From Candidatus Bathyarchaeota archaeon (GTDB taxonomy: Archaea > Thermoproteota > Bathyarchaeia > Bathyarchaeales > Bathyarchaeaceae): a stretch of DNA of 14,558 nt. The stretch is taken from contig CP070749.1 of assembly GCA_020348365.1 (NCBI GenBank), forward strand, positions 458,334-472,891, in the 5' to 3' direction. Below are positions 1 through 6,638 of this stretch, one piece after another (within the stretch, counting starts at the first letter, position 1; every line of letters begins with the position of its first letter). Made by a program: the position numbers and the translations under genes. The notes under the pieces were generated by a model. It was not told the origin of the DNA. It saw only the letters and a list, made by a program, of their open reading frames with translations, and did no database searches.

Positions 1-118
1 CCCCAGGTCTCTCTTTGAGATCTATGATGAAGCTCTCTTCATCTTCTCTGGCGATCCTATTCACTCTGTAGAGTTTGTCCATATTCAATGCGCCAAAACA
101 GACGACATCAAATCTCAT
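1..118 (-). CDS. PfkB-family carbohydrate/nucleoside kinase, N-terminal fragment (runs off the left edge)
   Basis: Only the first 39 codons are in the window. They begin at an ATG at 118 that overlaps the ftr stop codon (ATGA), the usual sign of translational coupling. The visible protein starts MRFDVVCFGALNMD and ends in ERPGG. This matches the N-terminus of ribokinase/PfkB kinases: a first beta strand leading to a G-x-[AL]-N-x-D motif, then the start of the PGG(S/N)xxN substrate-binding motif, which is cut by the edge. Family members phosphorylate sugars or nucleosides with ATP. The substrate cannot be told from this fragment. It is the last visible gene of the purF operon, where a nucleoside or ribose kinase would fit purine metabolism. 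The family call is fairly secure and the substrate is unknown. Confidence 0.8.
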   Translation of the reverse strand, partial: MRFDVVCFGALNMDKLYRVNRIAREDEESFIIDLKERPG

Positions 119-1020
119 GGAAACAGCTCTTTAAGGTGTATCTTGTATTCGCCTAGCTTTCCACCATAATTACCAGCGGAGATTCTTAGTACTCCATCAA
201 CCCTTCTCGCAGCGTTTATGCTAGTCTTCATGGCTTCTTTCACTGTGTCAAGCGATACTCCATTGATCACGATCTCTGGGATGTAGTTGACGCCCTCCGG
301 AACGTTTGATTTCTTCCCCAACTTTCTCTTTAGCGATGGGCAGTAGGGGTGATTGGTAGTTGGACCTATCCATGGAAATCTTGTCTCCGGTTTTGACCCA
401 GCGGAGCATATGTCGAATGGTGTGATTGCGCCTTCTATCTGCTTTGCTGCTGCAAGGGCTTTCATACCAGCTTCCATCACCGCCTTCTTAGTAGTGCACA
501 TGTACCAGAAATTCCCGCCCATGACTCCGTGTCCCCATCCCAGATGGCGCTCTATCTGGAAATCGGCAGTCATAAGAGGAACCAAGATCATGTCGCGACC
601 ATAAAGCCTTTCCACCGACTCATATCCATCACCACAGTGTCCTATCCGCTCCATGGTATCGATCTCTCCTTCAGGATTTGGGTGGGCATCAAAGACTGCA
701 GTGAACGGTTTTACGAGTATGTCTTGGCGGATTCGGTATGACAGCTCCACTTCAAACCCTTTGATGGAGGTGCTGAGAGGTTTCCTTTTGTCGATTCCTC
801 CCCAAAACTGAAGGACTGCGCCTTTACGTTTATCAGGAGTCTCTCTCTCGCTTAGCCATCTCTCGACGCCGCCTTCGATTCTACCAATGACTATTGACGG
901 GGTGGCTGTGGCATGTATGGCTGCCCTTCTCAGAACCGCCTCATCATCTGCAGTTATTATCGCTCTTGAATATAATCCTTCAAAGGCTTCTGCGTATGTG
1001 TCCTCTATCTCTGCTCTCAT
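115..1020 (-). CDS. ftr: Formylmethanofuran--tetrahydromethanopterin formyltransferase homologue (Ftr)
   Basis: The 301-residue length fits the family (about 297). Ftr (EC 2.3.1.101) moves the formyl group between methanofuran and N5 of tetrahydromethanopterin in the cytoplasmic archaeal C1 branch. Hallmarks seen are the N-terminal IEDTYAEAFEGLYSRAIITA, GHCGDGYESV near residue 130, GHGVMGGNFWYM near 163-174, EIVINGVSLDTVKEAM near 251-266, and the C-terminal ISAGNYGGKLGEYKIHLKEL. The middle of the protein differs considerably from the methanogen enzyme as I remember it, so this may be a second-type Ftr (Ftr-II) rather than the main catabolic enzyme. The gene overlaps the upstream HAD gene by 4 bases and the downstream PfkB gene by 4 bases. 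Family assignment is strong. In vivo role in this purine-gene operon is inference. Confidence 0.93.
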   Translation of the reverse strand: MRAEIEDTYAEAFEGLYSRAIITADDEAVLRRAAIHATATPSIVIGRIEGGVERWLSERETPDKRKGAVLQFWGGIDKRKPLSTSIKGFEVELSYRIRQDILVKPFTAVFDAHPNPEGEIDTMERIGHCGDGYESVERLYGRDMILVPLMTADFQIERHLGWGHGVMGGNFWYMCTTKKAVMEAGMKALAAAKQIEGAITPFDICSAGSKPETRFPWIGPTTNHPYCPSLKRKLGKKSNVPEGVNYIPEIVINGVSLDTVKEAMKTSINAARRVDGVLRISAGNYGGKLGEYKIHLKELFP

Positions 1021-2114
1021 CCAAGCCCTCCCACGGCTTCTCCTCTTACGGTTTTTCGAAAGGCGGTGCTCTCTTCTATCAGTCTTTCTCGGTTGGTTGA
1101 GGTTACTACTTCAACCTGAGGCAGATTCTTCGGATATAGTCTATGCATGCGACTTTGTAGTGTGGAAGAACAATATTTCCTCAAAGCAGGTTGACCCCAC
1201 TCTTTGACCAATTCTATGACTCCCTCTCTGCCTAGATGGCAGAAAACCTCAGCGAGAACTGAGGTTATGATGGTGTGCTCGGAAAGAACAGCTATCTCAG
1301 CCTCCCTTACAGCATAGCTGTTACCATTGAAAGAAACTGTCAAACCCCCACGCTCTTTCACCATACGAAAGGGCTGAACATCTGTGATGCTGTCCCCCAA
1401 ATAGCTGGATTCGGATAGGCTGCTATCCGTCCCTTCCACTATGTGCTGAACCGCCCTGGCCTTCTCATATCCACCGACAGGGTTAACCTCTTCCAACATC
1501 TTGCCGCACTCCATGCTAGAAAGTTCTTCCCAGAATATCTCATCCAGCCTTTTGACCGTTTCTCTGTCTCTCGGAAAGAGATCATCGATTGATGTGGCAT
1601 CAGCGGGAATTCGTATCATCGGCATGGCAGCTATCTCGTCTCTGAATCTCCTCAGCTTCTCTGCCTCTTCATTATCGACTTTGTACTTGTCGAGGTCCAG
1701 CTTGGTGCAGTGAACGTTCTCGAAAGGGAAGTCCAAAACATCACACAGCGCACGCATGTACTGCTCATAACTAGTGCTAACTATAAATGTGGACATCAAG
1801 CCTATGACAAATCTCAACGTTTCTTTGGCGCCGGAAACCAAAAGAATGTGCTCCGTCGAGAACTTCTTCATCTTCTCGTTTGTTGCGCCATAGACCTTCA
1901 GAAAGGGTAGTATTAGTCTTAAGGTATCGCCGGCTTTATAGCCCCGTCTCTTCACAATATCTGCTTGAACATCATCATACTTGCTGATTAGGGTGAAGAA
2001 ACCGCCCCCGCTCGGAATGAAATGCTCAGTGAGTTCATAGGCGTTGTCGTTCTTGGATATTGGACCTTCGCAGTCTGTGATAAACAGTCTTCTTTGTTTC
2101 CTCGTCGGCGTCAT
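1017..2114 (-). CDS. Archaeal HAD-superfamily hydrolase, COG4030/EhaR-like
   Basis: This 365-residue protein has a HAD layout. Motif I is FITDCEGPIS with nucleophile candidate D14. A Thr/Ser-rich motif II strand (IVSTS) lies at about 111-115. A motif III lysine candidate is K218 in GGYEKA. Motif IV is YLGDSITD at about 238-245. The general acid/base of motif I is Glu16 (D-x-E) instead of the usual Asp, and NDNAYELTEHFIP follows. I recognise this combination from the archaeal COG4030 family, which includes the protein called EhaR in methanogen energy-converting hydrogenase clusters. Its substrate is unknown; phosphatase activity is the family expectation. The gene follows purD by 6 bases and overlaps ftr by 4, so it is co-translated with both. 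No hydrogenase gene is visible here, so the EhaR name should not be taken as function. Confidence 0.82.
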   Translation of the reverse strand: MTPTRKQRRLFITDCEGPISKNDNAYELTEHFIPSGGGFFTLISKYDDVQADIVKRRGYKAGDTLRLILPFLKVYGATNEKMKKFSTEHILLVSGAKETLRFVIGLMSTFIVSTSYEQYMRALCDVLDFPFENVHCTKLDLDKYKVDNEEAEKLRRFRDEIAAMPMIRIPADATSIDDLFPRDRETVKRLDEIFWEELSSMECGKMLEEVNPVGGYEKARAVQHIVEGTDSSLSESSYLGDSITDVQPFRMVKERGGLTVSFNGNSYAVREAEIAVLSEHTIITSVLAEVFCHLGREGVIELVKEWGQPALRKYCSSTLQSRMHRLYPKNLPQVEVVTSTNRERLIEESTAFRKTVRGEAVGGLG

Positions 2115-2120
2115 CGCACT

Positions 2121-3530
2121 CTAAGAGCTCCTCAGCGCCTTCATGTGTTCTACACTCTTCGTAACATGCTCTCGTGAGGCGATGTCGCTTCTATGCCAGA
2201 GAGATCCACCGCGAATGGCTCTTATGCCTTCAAGAGAGACCCGCCTGGCGGTGTCGATGTCGTCCCCGGCGCCTACGACGCAGAGGGTTCTAGAGGCTAG
2301 CGCGTACGCCCGTCCGTTCCTGAGCTCCATTGATCCAGGGTATATTCTGATGTCATCCTTGTACTTCTCAGTCAGCTTGCGTGCTCTACTCAAGTCGACT
2401 GGGCTGGCGATCTCTTCAAGATTCAAACGCTGCGGAAAAACTTTGTTGAACTCGCCGTAATTCGGTGGTGCTTTATAAGTGACGACTGTAGCCTTCCTCT
2501 CAAAGTCAACTCTGGTCAAGTTTCCATCGAGGATTCTGAAACAGACATCTATGAGATCATCTTTCAGTATGGGCAGAAGGTTCTGTATCTCCGGGTCCCC
2601 AGGTCTGCTGTTGTTTTCGAGAATCTTTGGTTCACCTCCAGTGTGAACGAAGGCGTCATAGAAGGGAACACCGCGTAAGCCAGGGTTGCTACTCCGGCCC
2701 CTCAATCTTCTGAAAACCTTGGTTACGACTTCTATTTCTTTCTCTCTGTCAGCTTGGGTCATAAACGGTAACCAGTCACCCATGGCCTTGTAGGATCCCA
2801 TTCCTCCAGTGTTGGGTCCCCTGTCGCCGTCAAAGGCTCTCTTGTAATCCCGTGTCTCCGGTAGTGGCACTATATGTTTTCCGTCACATAGAGCCTGGAA
2901 GCTAGATTCCTCTCCCGTGATTCTCTCTTCTACTATCACAGGACCGTGTTCGTAGTTTGACAGGAAATGCTCGAGCAGCTGCTTGCGAGAGTTGAAGTGG
3001 TCGCCCCAGACGCCAACGCCCTTTCCAGCAGCTGGGCGGTCAGGCTTGACTGCCACCTTATTCTCAAGCTCGTCAAGCCAACGGTGTAATTCTTTTTTCG
3101 CTTTATGCAGGCTGCTGTAGTCTTTCGGATGGAAGATCTTGAACCTCGGATTCGCTTCGGGCACTACTTCTTCGAATAGGTGTCTTTGCGCCACTTTGCT
3201 TCCTTCGATAGCGCACTCTTTTGTAGGGCAAATCAGGGGTATGTTCGTTTCTGCTTCGATGAGGTCTCTGACTCCGTTGATTATGGGTTTTTCGGCTCCA
3301 ACTATCCCGAAGTCAACTCTCTTTTCGTGTTTCTTCGCGAAGCGACAGATCTTTTCTACACCAAGGTCAGTAATCACGACGTGTTCTTCGGCTTTTTCTG
3401 CGTTGAAGGGGTTTCTCTGCTTGTCTGCAATGTAAATCTCAGCGTCGTAGTTCTCGCTTCGGTGGAAGGCATCAACCATCGCGACTCCTCTTGAGCCGTA
3501 GCAAACGACCAGGATGCCTATCTTTTCCAT
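2121..3530 (-). CDS. purD: Phosphoribosylamine--glycine ligase (GAR synthetase)
   Basis: PurD (EC 6.3.4.13) is an ATP-grasp enzyme that joins glycine to 5-phosphoribosylamine, step 2 of purine synthesis, taking the unstable product of PurF. Visible in order are an N-terminal Rossmann-like domain (GILVVCYGSRGVAM), the ATP-grasp strand VAVKPDRPAAGKGVGVW at about 159-175, EERITGEESS near 201-210, the PurD signature GDRGPNTGGMG at about 235-245, and a metal/ATP site ILENNSRPGDPEIQ near 303-316. The usual RFGDPE reads RPGDPE. At 469 residues it is somewhat longer than typical bacterial PurD (about 430). The ATG at 3530 lies 13 bases after the purF stop and is preceded by a GGCGATGA sequence that can pair with 16S rRNA. 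Confidence 0.97.
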   Translation of the reverse strand: MEKIGILVVCYGSRGVAMVDAFHRSENYDAEIYIADKQRNPFNAEKAEEHVVITDLGVEKICRFAKKHEKRVDFGIVGAEKPIINGVRDLIEAETNIPLICPTKECAIEGSKVAQRHLFEEVVPEANPRFKIFHPKDYSSLHKAKKELHRWLDELENKVAVKPDRPAAGKGVGVWGDHFNSRKQLLEHFLSNYEHGPVIVEERITGEESSFQALCDGKHIVPLPETRDYKRAFDGDRGPNTGGMGSYKAMGDWLPFMTQADREKEIEVVTKVFRRLRGRSSNPGLRGVPFYDAFVHTGGEPKILENNSRPGDPEIQNLLPILKDDLIDVCFRILDGNLTRVDFERKATVVTYKAPPNYGEFNKVFPQRLNLEEIASPVDLSRARKLTEKYKDDIRIYPGSMELRNGRAYALASRTLCVVGAGDDIDTARRVSLEGIRAIRGGSLWHRSDIASREHVTKSVEHMKALRSS

Positions 3531-3543
3531 GAAGAATCATCGC

Positions 3544-5046
3544 CTAGGAGATAGTTTGTTCACTTGCCAGCTCGTAGATTCTCCCTCGCTCTTTGTGCCC
3601 TCCCTCGAACCTTTCTTTCATCTTGTTTGCCATCTTTTGAGCTAGCGGTGTGGGATATTCGCTGGTGATGCACCCCAAACACAGTTTGTCCCTCGTAAGA
3701 CCTGTTGCTCTGACAAGCCCCTCAAGCGACTGATAGTTCACTGTATCTGCGTCGATTATCTCAGCTATCTCCTGGGCATTGTGTTTAGATCCGATCAACT
3801 CGCCGTAAGTCGCCATGTCGATTCCATAGAAGCAGGGCCCAATTATCCTCGGAAAAGTGATGAACAAGTCAACCCTCTTTGCCCCCTTTCTGCGCAGTTT
3901 CTGAACGATAGTCTTAGTTGTGTCGCCTCTGACGATGCTATCTTCGACTACTGCGACATTTTTTCCATGAAGCCTTCGATCCAAGATGTTGATCTTCTTA
4001 TCTATGGTTGAGTGTCTCTCTCGGGGCAGTAGAATGAACGCTCTCTCAGTCACGTATCTGTGTCTTCTGGACGCTCGCTCCCACCTTATTCCGGTCTCTT
4101 CATGGAGTCCGTAAGCAGCATCATTGGAGGTTTGTGGTATTGAGATGATTATGTCTGCACCTTGTGTGATTTCAGCGTATTCCTTTCCCAGATTTCTTCC
4201 AAAGTCTTCCCTGATCTCATAAACGTATCTGTCTCCGATTCGCGAATCTGGTCTGGCGAAATAGGCGAATTCGAAGCTACAGAGTGCTCTCCTTTTGCAC
4301 TTGATAAGCTGCTCTCTTGTGAATCCATTCTCAGATGCGACCACGAGTTCTCCAGGCTCCACTTCGAAATCGAATTCTAGGCCGCTGATGTCCAAGCCGA
4401 CGGTCTCCGAAGAGACAGCGCATATGTTGTTGTCTTCACTGTGGCCACAACAGAGCGGTCTAATTCCATAAGGGTCTCTGAAAGCGAACAATTCTCCCTC
4501 TTGAGTTATTCCTGCTACAGAGAATGCGCCTTCTACATCTCTCAAGCAAGCTGTAACAGAAGCAGCAAGACTACCCTTTCCCTCAAGCCCAAGAAGAAGC
4601 TTTCTACAGAGCAGTTCTGCATCACACGCATAAGAGAAACCGGGAAACTCCACTCTTATCTCCCCTCTCAACTGGGAGTTGTTGACGATGTTGCCGTTGA
4701 AGGCCATAGCGACTTTCGCATTATCCGTCTCCGCTAGAAACGGTTGAATACCCTTTCTCAATGATTCCTTGTCGGTTCCGCCGGATGTGGTGTATCTTAT
4801 GCTGCCTATGCCCGCGTGTCCGGGTAATCTGGTGAGCCAATTTTGGAGGTCTTCCTTCTCCATTTTGGGAACTAGACCTAACTCTCTGTGTAGATTGAAT
4901 TCTCCGTCAAATGTGATAAGACCGTGTGACTGATGACCGCGATGGTTCTGTGATCTCAGCCCCCAGTAGATGTAGGGAAATACGGAGCCCTGCTTGAAGT
5001 CTTGGGCGCCGAAGACGCCGCACGCTTCCTTCAACGGTTTTAGCAT
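3544..5046 (-). CDS. purF: Amidophosphoribosyltransferase (glutamine PRPP amidotransferase)
   Basis: PurF (EC 2.4.2.14) commits PRPP and glutamine to phosphoribosylamine. The frame is open back to 5130, but I chose the ATG at 5046 (500 residues). It puts the catalytic cysteine of EACGVFG at residue 9 behind a short propeptide, and a TATA-like box sits about 29 bases upstream. Also seen are the glutaminase residues R84 (IRYTTSGG), N117-G118 (FNGNIVNN) and D142 (CDAELL), and the PRPP loop VVEDSIVRGDTT at 366-377. Three cysteines correspond to iron-sulfur ligands of the Bacillus-type enzyme: C405 (PCFYGID) and C456/C459 (CLGC). The position I align with its first ligand (SETCAFD) is valine here (SETVGLD). 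First gene of the purF-purD-HAD-ftr-pfkB operon. Confidence 0.97.
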   Translation of the reverse strand: MLKPLKEACGVFGAQDFKQGSVFPYIYWGLRSQNHRGHQSHGLITFDGEFNLHRELGLVPKMEKEDLQNWLTRLPGHAGIGSIRYTTSGGTDKESLRKGIQPFLAETDNAKVAMAFNGNIVNNSQLRGEIRVEFPGFSYACDAELLCRKLLLGLEGKGSLAASVTACLRDVEGAFSVAGITQEGELFAFRDPYGIRPLCCGHSEDNNICAVSSETVGLDISGLEFDFEVEPGELVVASENGFTREQLIKCKRRALCSFEFAYFARPDSRIGDRYVYEIREDFGRNLGKEYAEITQGADIIISIPQTSNDAAYGLHEETGIRWERASRRHRYVTERAFILLPRERHSTIDKKINILDRRLHGKNVAVVEDSIVRGDTTKTIVQKLRRKGAKRVDLFITFPRIIGPCFYGIDMATYGELIGSKHNAQEIAEIIDADTVNYQSLEGLVRATGLTRDKLCLGCITSEYPTPLAQKMANKMKERFEGGHKERGRIYELASEQTIS

Positions 5047-5070
5047 AAATGATTGTATATTTGCAGGCTT

Positions 5071-5078
5071 ATTTATGC
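5071..5078 (-). promoter_or_regulatory. TATA box of the purF operon
   Basis: On the minus strand an A-rich stretch followed by CATAAATA lies with its centre about 29 bases before the ATG at 5046. Archaeal transcription starts roughly 25 bases after the box, so the mRNA should begin at or within a few bases of that ATG and be leaderless. No ribosome binding site precedes this ATG, which agrees. The box would fall inside the coding region if the upstream ATG at 5130 were used. Confidence 0.65.
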
Positions 5079-5079
5079 A

Positions 5080-5093
5080 TTTTTGACAAAAAA
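5080..5093 (-). terminator. T-tract, possible terminator of the sepF-like gene
   Basis: Read on the minus strand this is a run of six T, then GTC, then five A. A T6 tract about 70 bases after the stop at 5163 is the kind of oligo-U signal archaeal RNA polymerase uses. It lies immediately upstream of the purF TATA box, so it would separate the two units. The A/T arms are also an inverted repeat. Weak evidence on its own. Confidence 0.4.
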
Positions 5094-5162
5094 CTGTAAC
5101 AAGGTTGAGGCTGACTCTGTAAGCATGCAATAATTAGTTTGGGCGTATTCGCATCGAAACGG

Positions 5163-5477
5163 TCACCCCGCTTCCGTGGGCGTTCCTCCCTCTTGGAGGA
5201 TGTTCTCTCCGCGCCATATCCGGATAGAAGAGGGTGTGATCACTACTCGTTCCTCTCCTAGTCGTGCGATGTCGCCGCCGATCAGTTCGGTGAAGTGGCA
5301 TAGATCGTCCACCGCTCTTTTGACATCCTCAACGCTCCTTTCTGCCAAGGCGCTGATTCTGAGGATGAGGACGTTTCCCGCGCTTACTTCATGTTTTACG
5401 GTTTCCACATCGCTGAGGTCTCGCAGGAGGAGGGCTCTAAGGTATATTTTGGCGGGAGGTTGTGCTGAGTCTGGCAT
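5163..5477 (-). CDS. SepF-family (DUF552) protein, short form without obvious membrane anchor
   Basis: The 104 residues are almost entirely the SepF core: KIYLRALLLRDLSDVE, GNVLILRISALAERSVEDVK, then the helix leading to IGGDIARLGEERVVITPSSI. In archaea that divide with FtsZ, SepF dimerises through this domain, binds the FtsZ C-terminal tail and anchors it to the membrane through an N-terminal amphipathic helix. Here only about nine residues (MPDSAQPPA) precede the first strand and they do not look amphipathic. This may therefore be a SepF paralogue that does not itself bind membrane, or one whose anchoring differs. The ATG at 5477 follows the PUA gene by 74 bases. A CTTAAAG box at about 5512-5519 could give it its own transcript. 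The family call is good; a role in division is inferred. Confidence 0.85.
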   Translation of the reverse strand: MPDSAQPPAKIYLRALLLRDLSDVETVKHEVSAGNVLILRISALAERSVEDVKRAVDDLCHFTELIGGDIARLGEERVVITPSSIRIWRGENILQEGGTPTEAG

Positions 5478-5511
5478 TGTTATCGACCTGGACTAGAGTT
5501 GTTGTGATTCG

Positions 5512-5519
5512 ACTTTAAG
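5512..5519 (-). promoter_or_regulatory. Possible TATA box for the sepF-like gene
   Basis: On the minus strand an A-run (BRE-like) leads into ACTTAAAG, about 38 bases before the ATG at 5477. The predicted start site would leave a leader of about 10 bases. The match is moderate, and read-through from the upstream PUA gene is equally possible. Confidence 0.35.
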
Positions 5520-5551
5520 TTTTTTCCTAAGACATATCGCTTCGAGAGGTC

Positions 5552-6052
5552 CTAGTGTAGTCTCTTTAGTAGGTTCCAGAGGTTGTCGCCTACGTAATGG
5601 ATATTCTTCGCGACTTTTCCGTGTCTGAGTTTTTCCATATGTTGGGAGTCGGAGAGCGCTTTGCCGATAGCAAGGGGTTTTTGGTGTTTTTCATCTGATA
5701 TTAGGAGAATGTCGTCTTCGTTGAAGTCCCCGAGGATTCGGACGATGCCTGGTGCCATTAGGTCTGCTCCGTTACAAATGTGGGGTATGGCGCCAATGTC
5801 TACTATGATCTTGGGAAGGAGTGGGAGGATTTCTTCGAAGAAGAGGGTTGGGATTAGTGTGTGGTTGGGTCTTGCCAGTATGGGCCTTCCATTGAGGAGG
5901 AAAATCTTGGTGGATTGGACCTCGGCCACTTCAATGCGTCGTTTGGAACCTAGGAGTTGTTGGGTTCCTACATGGATATTGTGGGATAGTTCTTGGAGGA
6001 TTTCTTCAGTCTCTTTCTCCCGTAAGAAGTGTCTTTTTATGGTGCCGGGCAT
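5552..6052 (-). CDS. PUA-domain RNA-binding protein, archaeal MCT-1/Tma20-like
   Basis: A 166-residue protein in two parts. The N-terminal domain (1-78, MPGTIKRHFLREKETEEILQ onward) matches the DUF1947-type domain that precedes PUA in archaeal MCT-1 homologues. A C-terminal PUA domain (about 80-156) carries the characteristic VDIGAIPHICNGADLMAPGI core and a DDILLISDEKHQKPLAIGKA strand pair. In eukaryotes the MCTS1/Tma20 relatives act on the small ribosomal subunit in initiation and recycling. The archaeal protein is presumed to bind RNA in translation, but its target is not established from sequence. The ATG at 6052 sits about 26-31 bases from a TTTAAA box, so the transcript is likely leaderless. 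It is divergent from lsm-L37e and shares its promoter region, consistent with a translation-linked role. Confidence 0.88.
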   Translation of the reverse strand: MPGTIKRHFLREKETEEILQELSHNIHVGTQQLLGSKRRIEVAEVQSTKIFLLNGRPILARPNHTLIPTLFFEEILPLLPKIIVDIGAIPHICNGADLMAPGIVRILGDFNEDDILLISDEKHQKPLAIGKALSDSQHMEKLRHGKVAKNIHYVGDNLWNLLKRLH

Positions 6053-6077
6053 TTGAGGATATTTTTGTGTAATAACC

Positions 6078-6083
6078 TTTAAA
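6078..6083. promoter_or_regulatory. Self-complementary TATA box in the PUA/lsm divergent promoter
   Basis: TTTAAA reads the same on both strands. On the minus strand it lies 26-31 bases before the PUA gene ATG (6052), predicting a leaderless mRNA. On the plus strand it is about 50 bases before the lsm ATG, predicting a start near 6105-6110 and a leader long enough to carry a ribosome binding site (GTGAGGG at 6119-6125). One box may therefore serve both directions. Confidence 0.6.
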
Positions 6084-6094
6084 TGATTCTCGTT

Positions 6095-6110
6095 TGCACC
6101 TATAGGTGCA
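6095..6110. promoter_or_regulatory. Perfect 16-bp palindrome, candidate operator
   Basis: TGCACCTATAGGTGCA is fully self-complementary. It lies 12 bases downstream of the shared TTTAAA box, exactly where plus-strand transcription of lsm-L37e should begin. A dimeric regulator bound there would block initiation. Alternatively, folded in RNA, the arms would hide the GGTG that could act as a ribosome binding site for the ATG at 6115. The symmetry is seen directly; the function is inferred. Confidence 0.5.
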
Positions 6111-6131
6111 TTGGATGAGTGAGGGCAGCTT

Positions 6132-6362
6132 ATGAGTGAGATGACGACTGAGATCTTGGAGGAGAGTCTTGGGAAGACGGTTCTTGTTAGGTTGAGGGGT
6201 GGGAGACGTTTGCGCGGGAGGTTGAAGGGTTTTGATCAACATCTCAACTTGGTGCTGGAGGAGACGGAGGACACGACGGATAGAGAGAAGGCGTGGAAGT
6301 TGGGCATTATTATTGTGAGGGGAGATAATGTGGTGATTGTTTCTCCGCCCCCTTCTAGGTGA
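6132..6362 (+). CDS. Archaeal Sm-like protein (SmAP/LSm)
   Basis: A 76-residue RNA-binding ring protein. Sm1 spans about 14-46 (LGKTVLVRLRGGRRLRGRLK then GFDQHLNLVLEE), with the D35-x-H37-x-N39 uridine-binding triad. Sm2 is GIIIVRGDNVVIVSP at about 58-71, with the R-G-D-N turn. The protein forms a heptamer that binds U-rich RNA, in archaea linked to RNA processing and stability. The ATG at 6132 has a GTGAGGG element 6 bases upstream. An out-of-frame ATG at 6115 opens a six-codon ORF ending across this start. The stop codon (6360-6362) lies inside the ribosome binding site of the L37e gene, so the two are coupled. The lsm-L37e pair is a classic archaeal arrangement. Confidence 0.95.
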   Translation: MSEMTTEILEESLGKTVLVRLRGGRRLRGRLKGFDQHLNLVLEETEDTTDREKAWKLGIIIVRGDNVVIVSPPPSR

Positions 6363-6369
6363 GGGTTTT

Positions 6370-6564
6370 TTGGGGACCAGTAAGGGCACGTCTTCTTTCG
6401 GGAAGCGTCAAGGCAAGACGTTGCATATCAAGTGTAGACGTTGTGGTAGAAGAGCCTATCATGTTAGGAAGAAGCGGTGCTCAGCGTGTGGTTATGGAGA
6501 GACTGCCACGATCAAACGTCATTCTTGGCAGACGAAGACTGTTAGGGGAGTCCGGCTTTGCTGA
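6370..6564 (+). CDS. rpl37e: 50S ribosomal protein L37e
   Basis: A 64-residue zinc-ribbon protein of the large ribosomal subunit. The frame is open back to a TTG at 6337 inside the lsm gene, but I chose the TTG at 6370. It gives MGTSKGTSSFGKRQGKTLHI, matching the normal L37e N-terminus, and has GGTGAGG at 6359-6365 directly upstream. Zinc ligands are C22-x2-C25 (KCRRCGRRAYHVRKKRC) and C37-x2-C40 (CSACGYG), followed by the basic IKRHSWQTKTVRG. The start codon is TTG, and its ribosome binding site overlaps the lsm stop codon. Family certain; start fairly secure. Confidence 0.95.
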   Translation: MGTSKGTSSFGKRQGKTLHIKCRRCGRRAYHVRKKRCSACGYGETATIKRHSWQTKTVRGVRLC

Positions 6565-6587
6565 GCGGGTCATTTTGGCATCAGCTG

Positions 6588-6600
6588 CTTTTTGAAAAAG
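6588..6600. terminator. Symmetrical T-tract terminator between convergent genes
   Basis: CTTTTTGAAAAAG is a perfect inverted repeat with a single central base. It gives a T5 run on both strands, 24 bases after the L37e stop and about 115 bases after the stop of the opposing gene at 6715. Oligo-T tracts terminate archaeal RNA polymerase, so this could act in both directions. Confidence 0.5.
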
Positions 6601-6638
6601 AGTGTCAATCTTAGAAGGCTTGTTTGGGCTCATGGATA

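Noticed and set aside
5047..5130. 28-residue N-terminal extension of purF from the ATG at 5130
   Set aside because: It would run through the TATA box and T-tract and place the catalytic cysteine at residue 37. The ATG at 5046 fits both promoter spacing and the short PurF propeptide.
6006..6389. 127-residue minus-strand ORF opposite lsm and the PUA/lsm promoter
   Set aside because: It overlaps the well-supported lsm gene and its promoter, has a proline/arginine/leucine-rich composition typical of an antisense shadow, and no family features.
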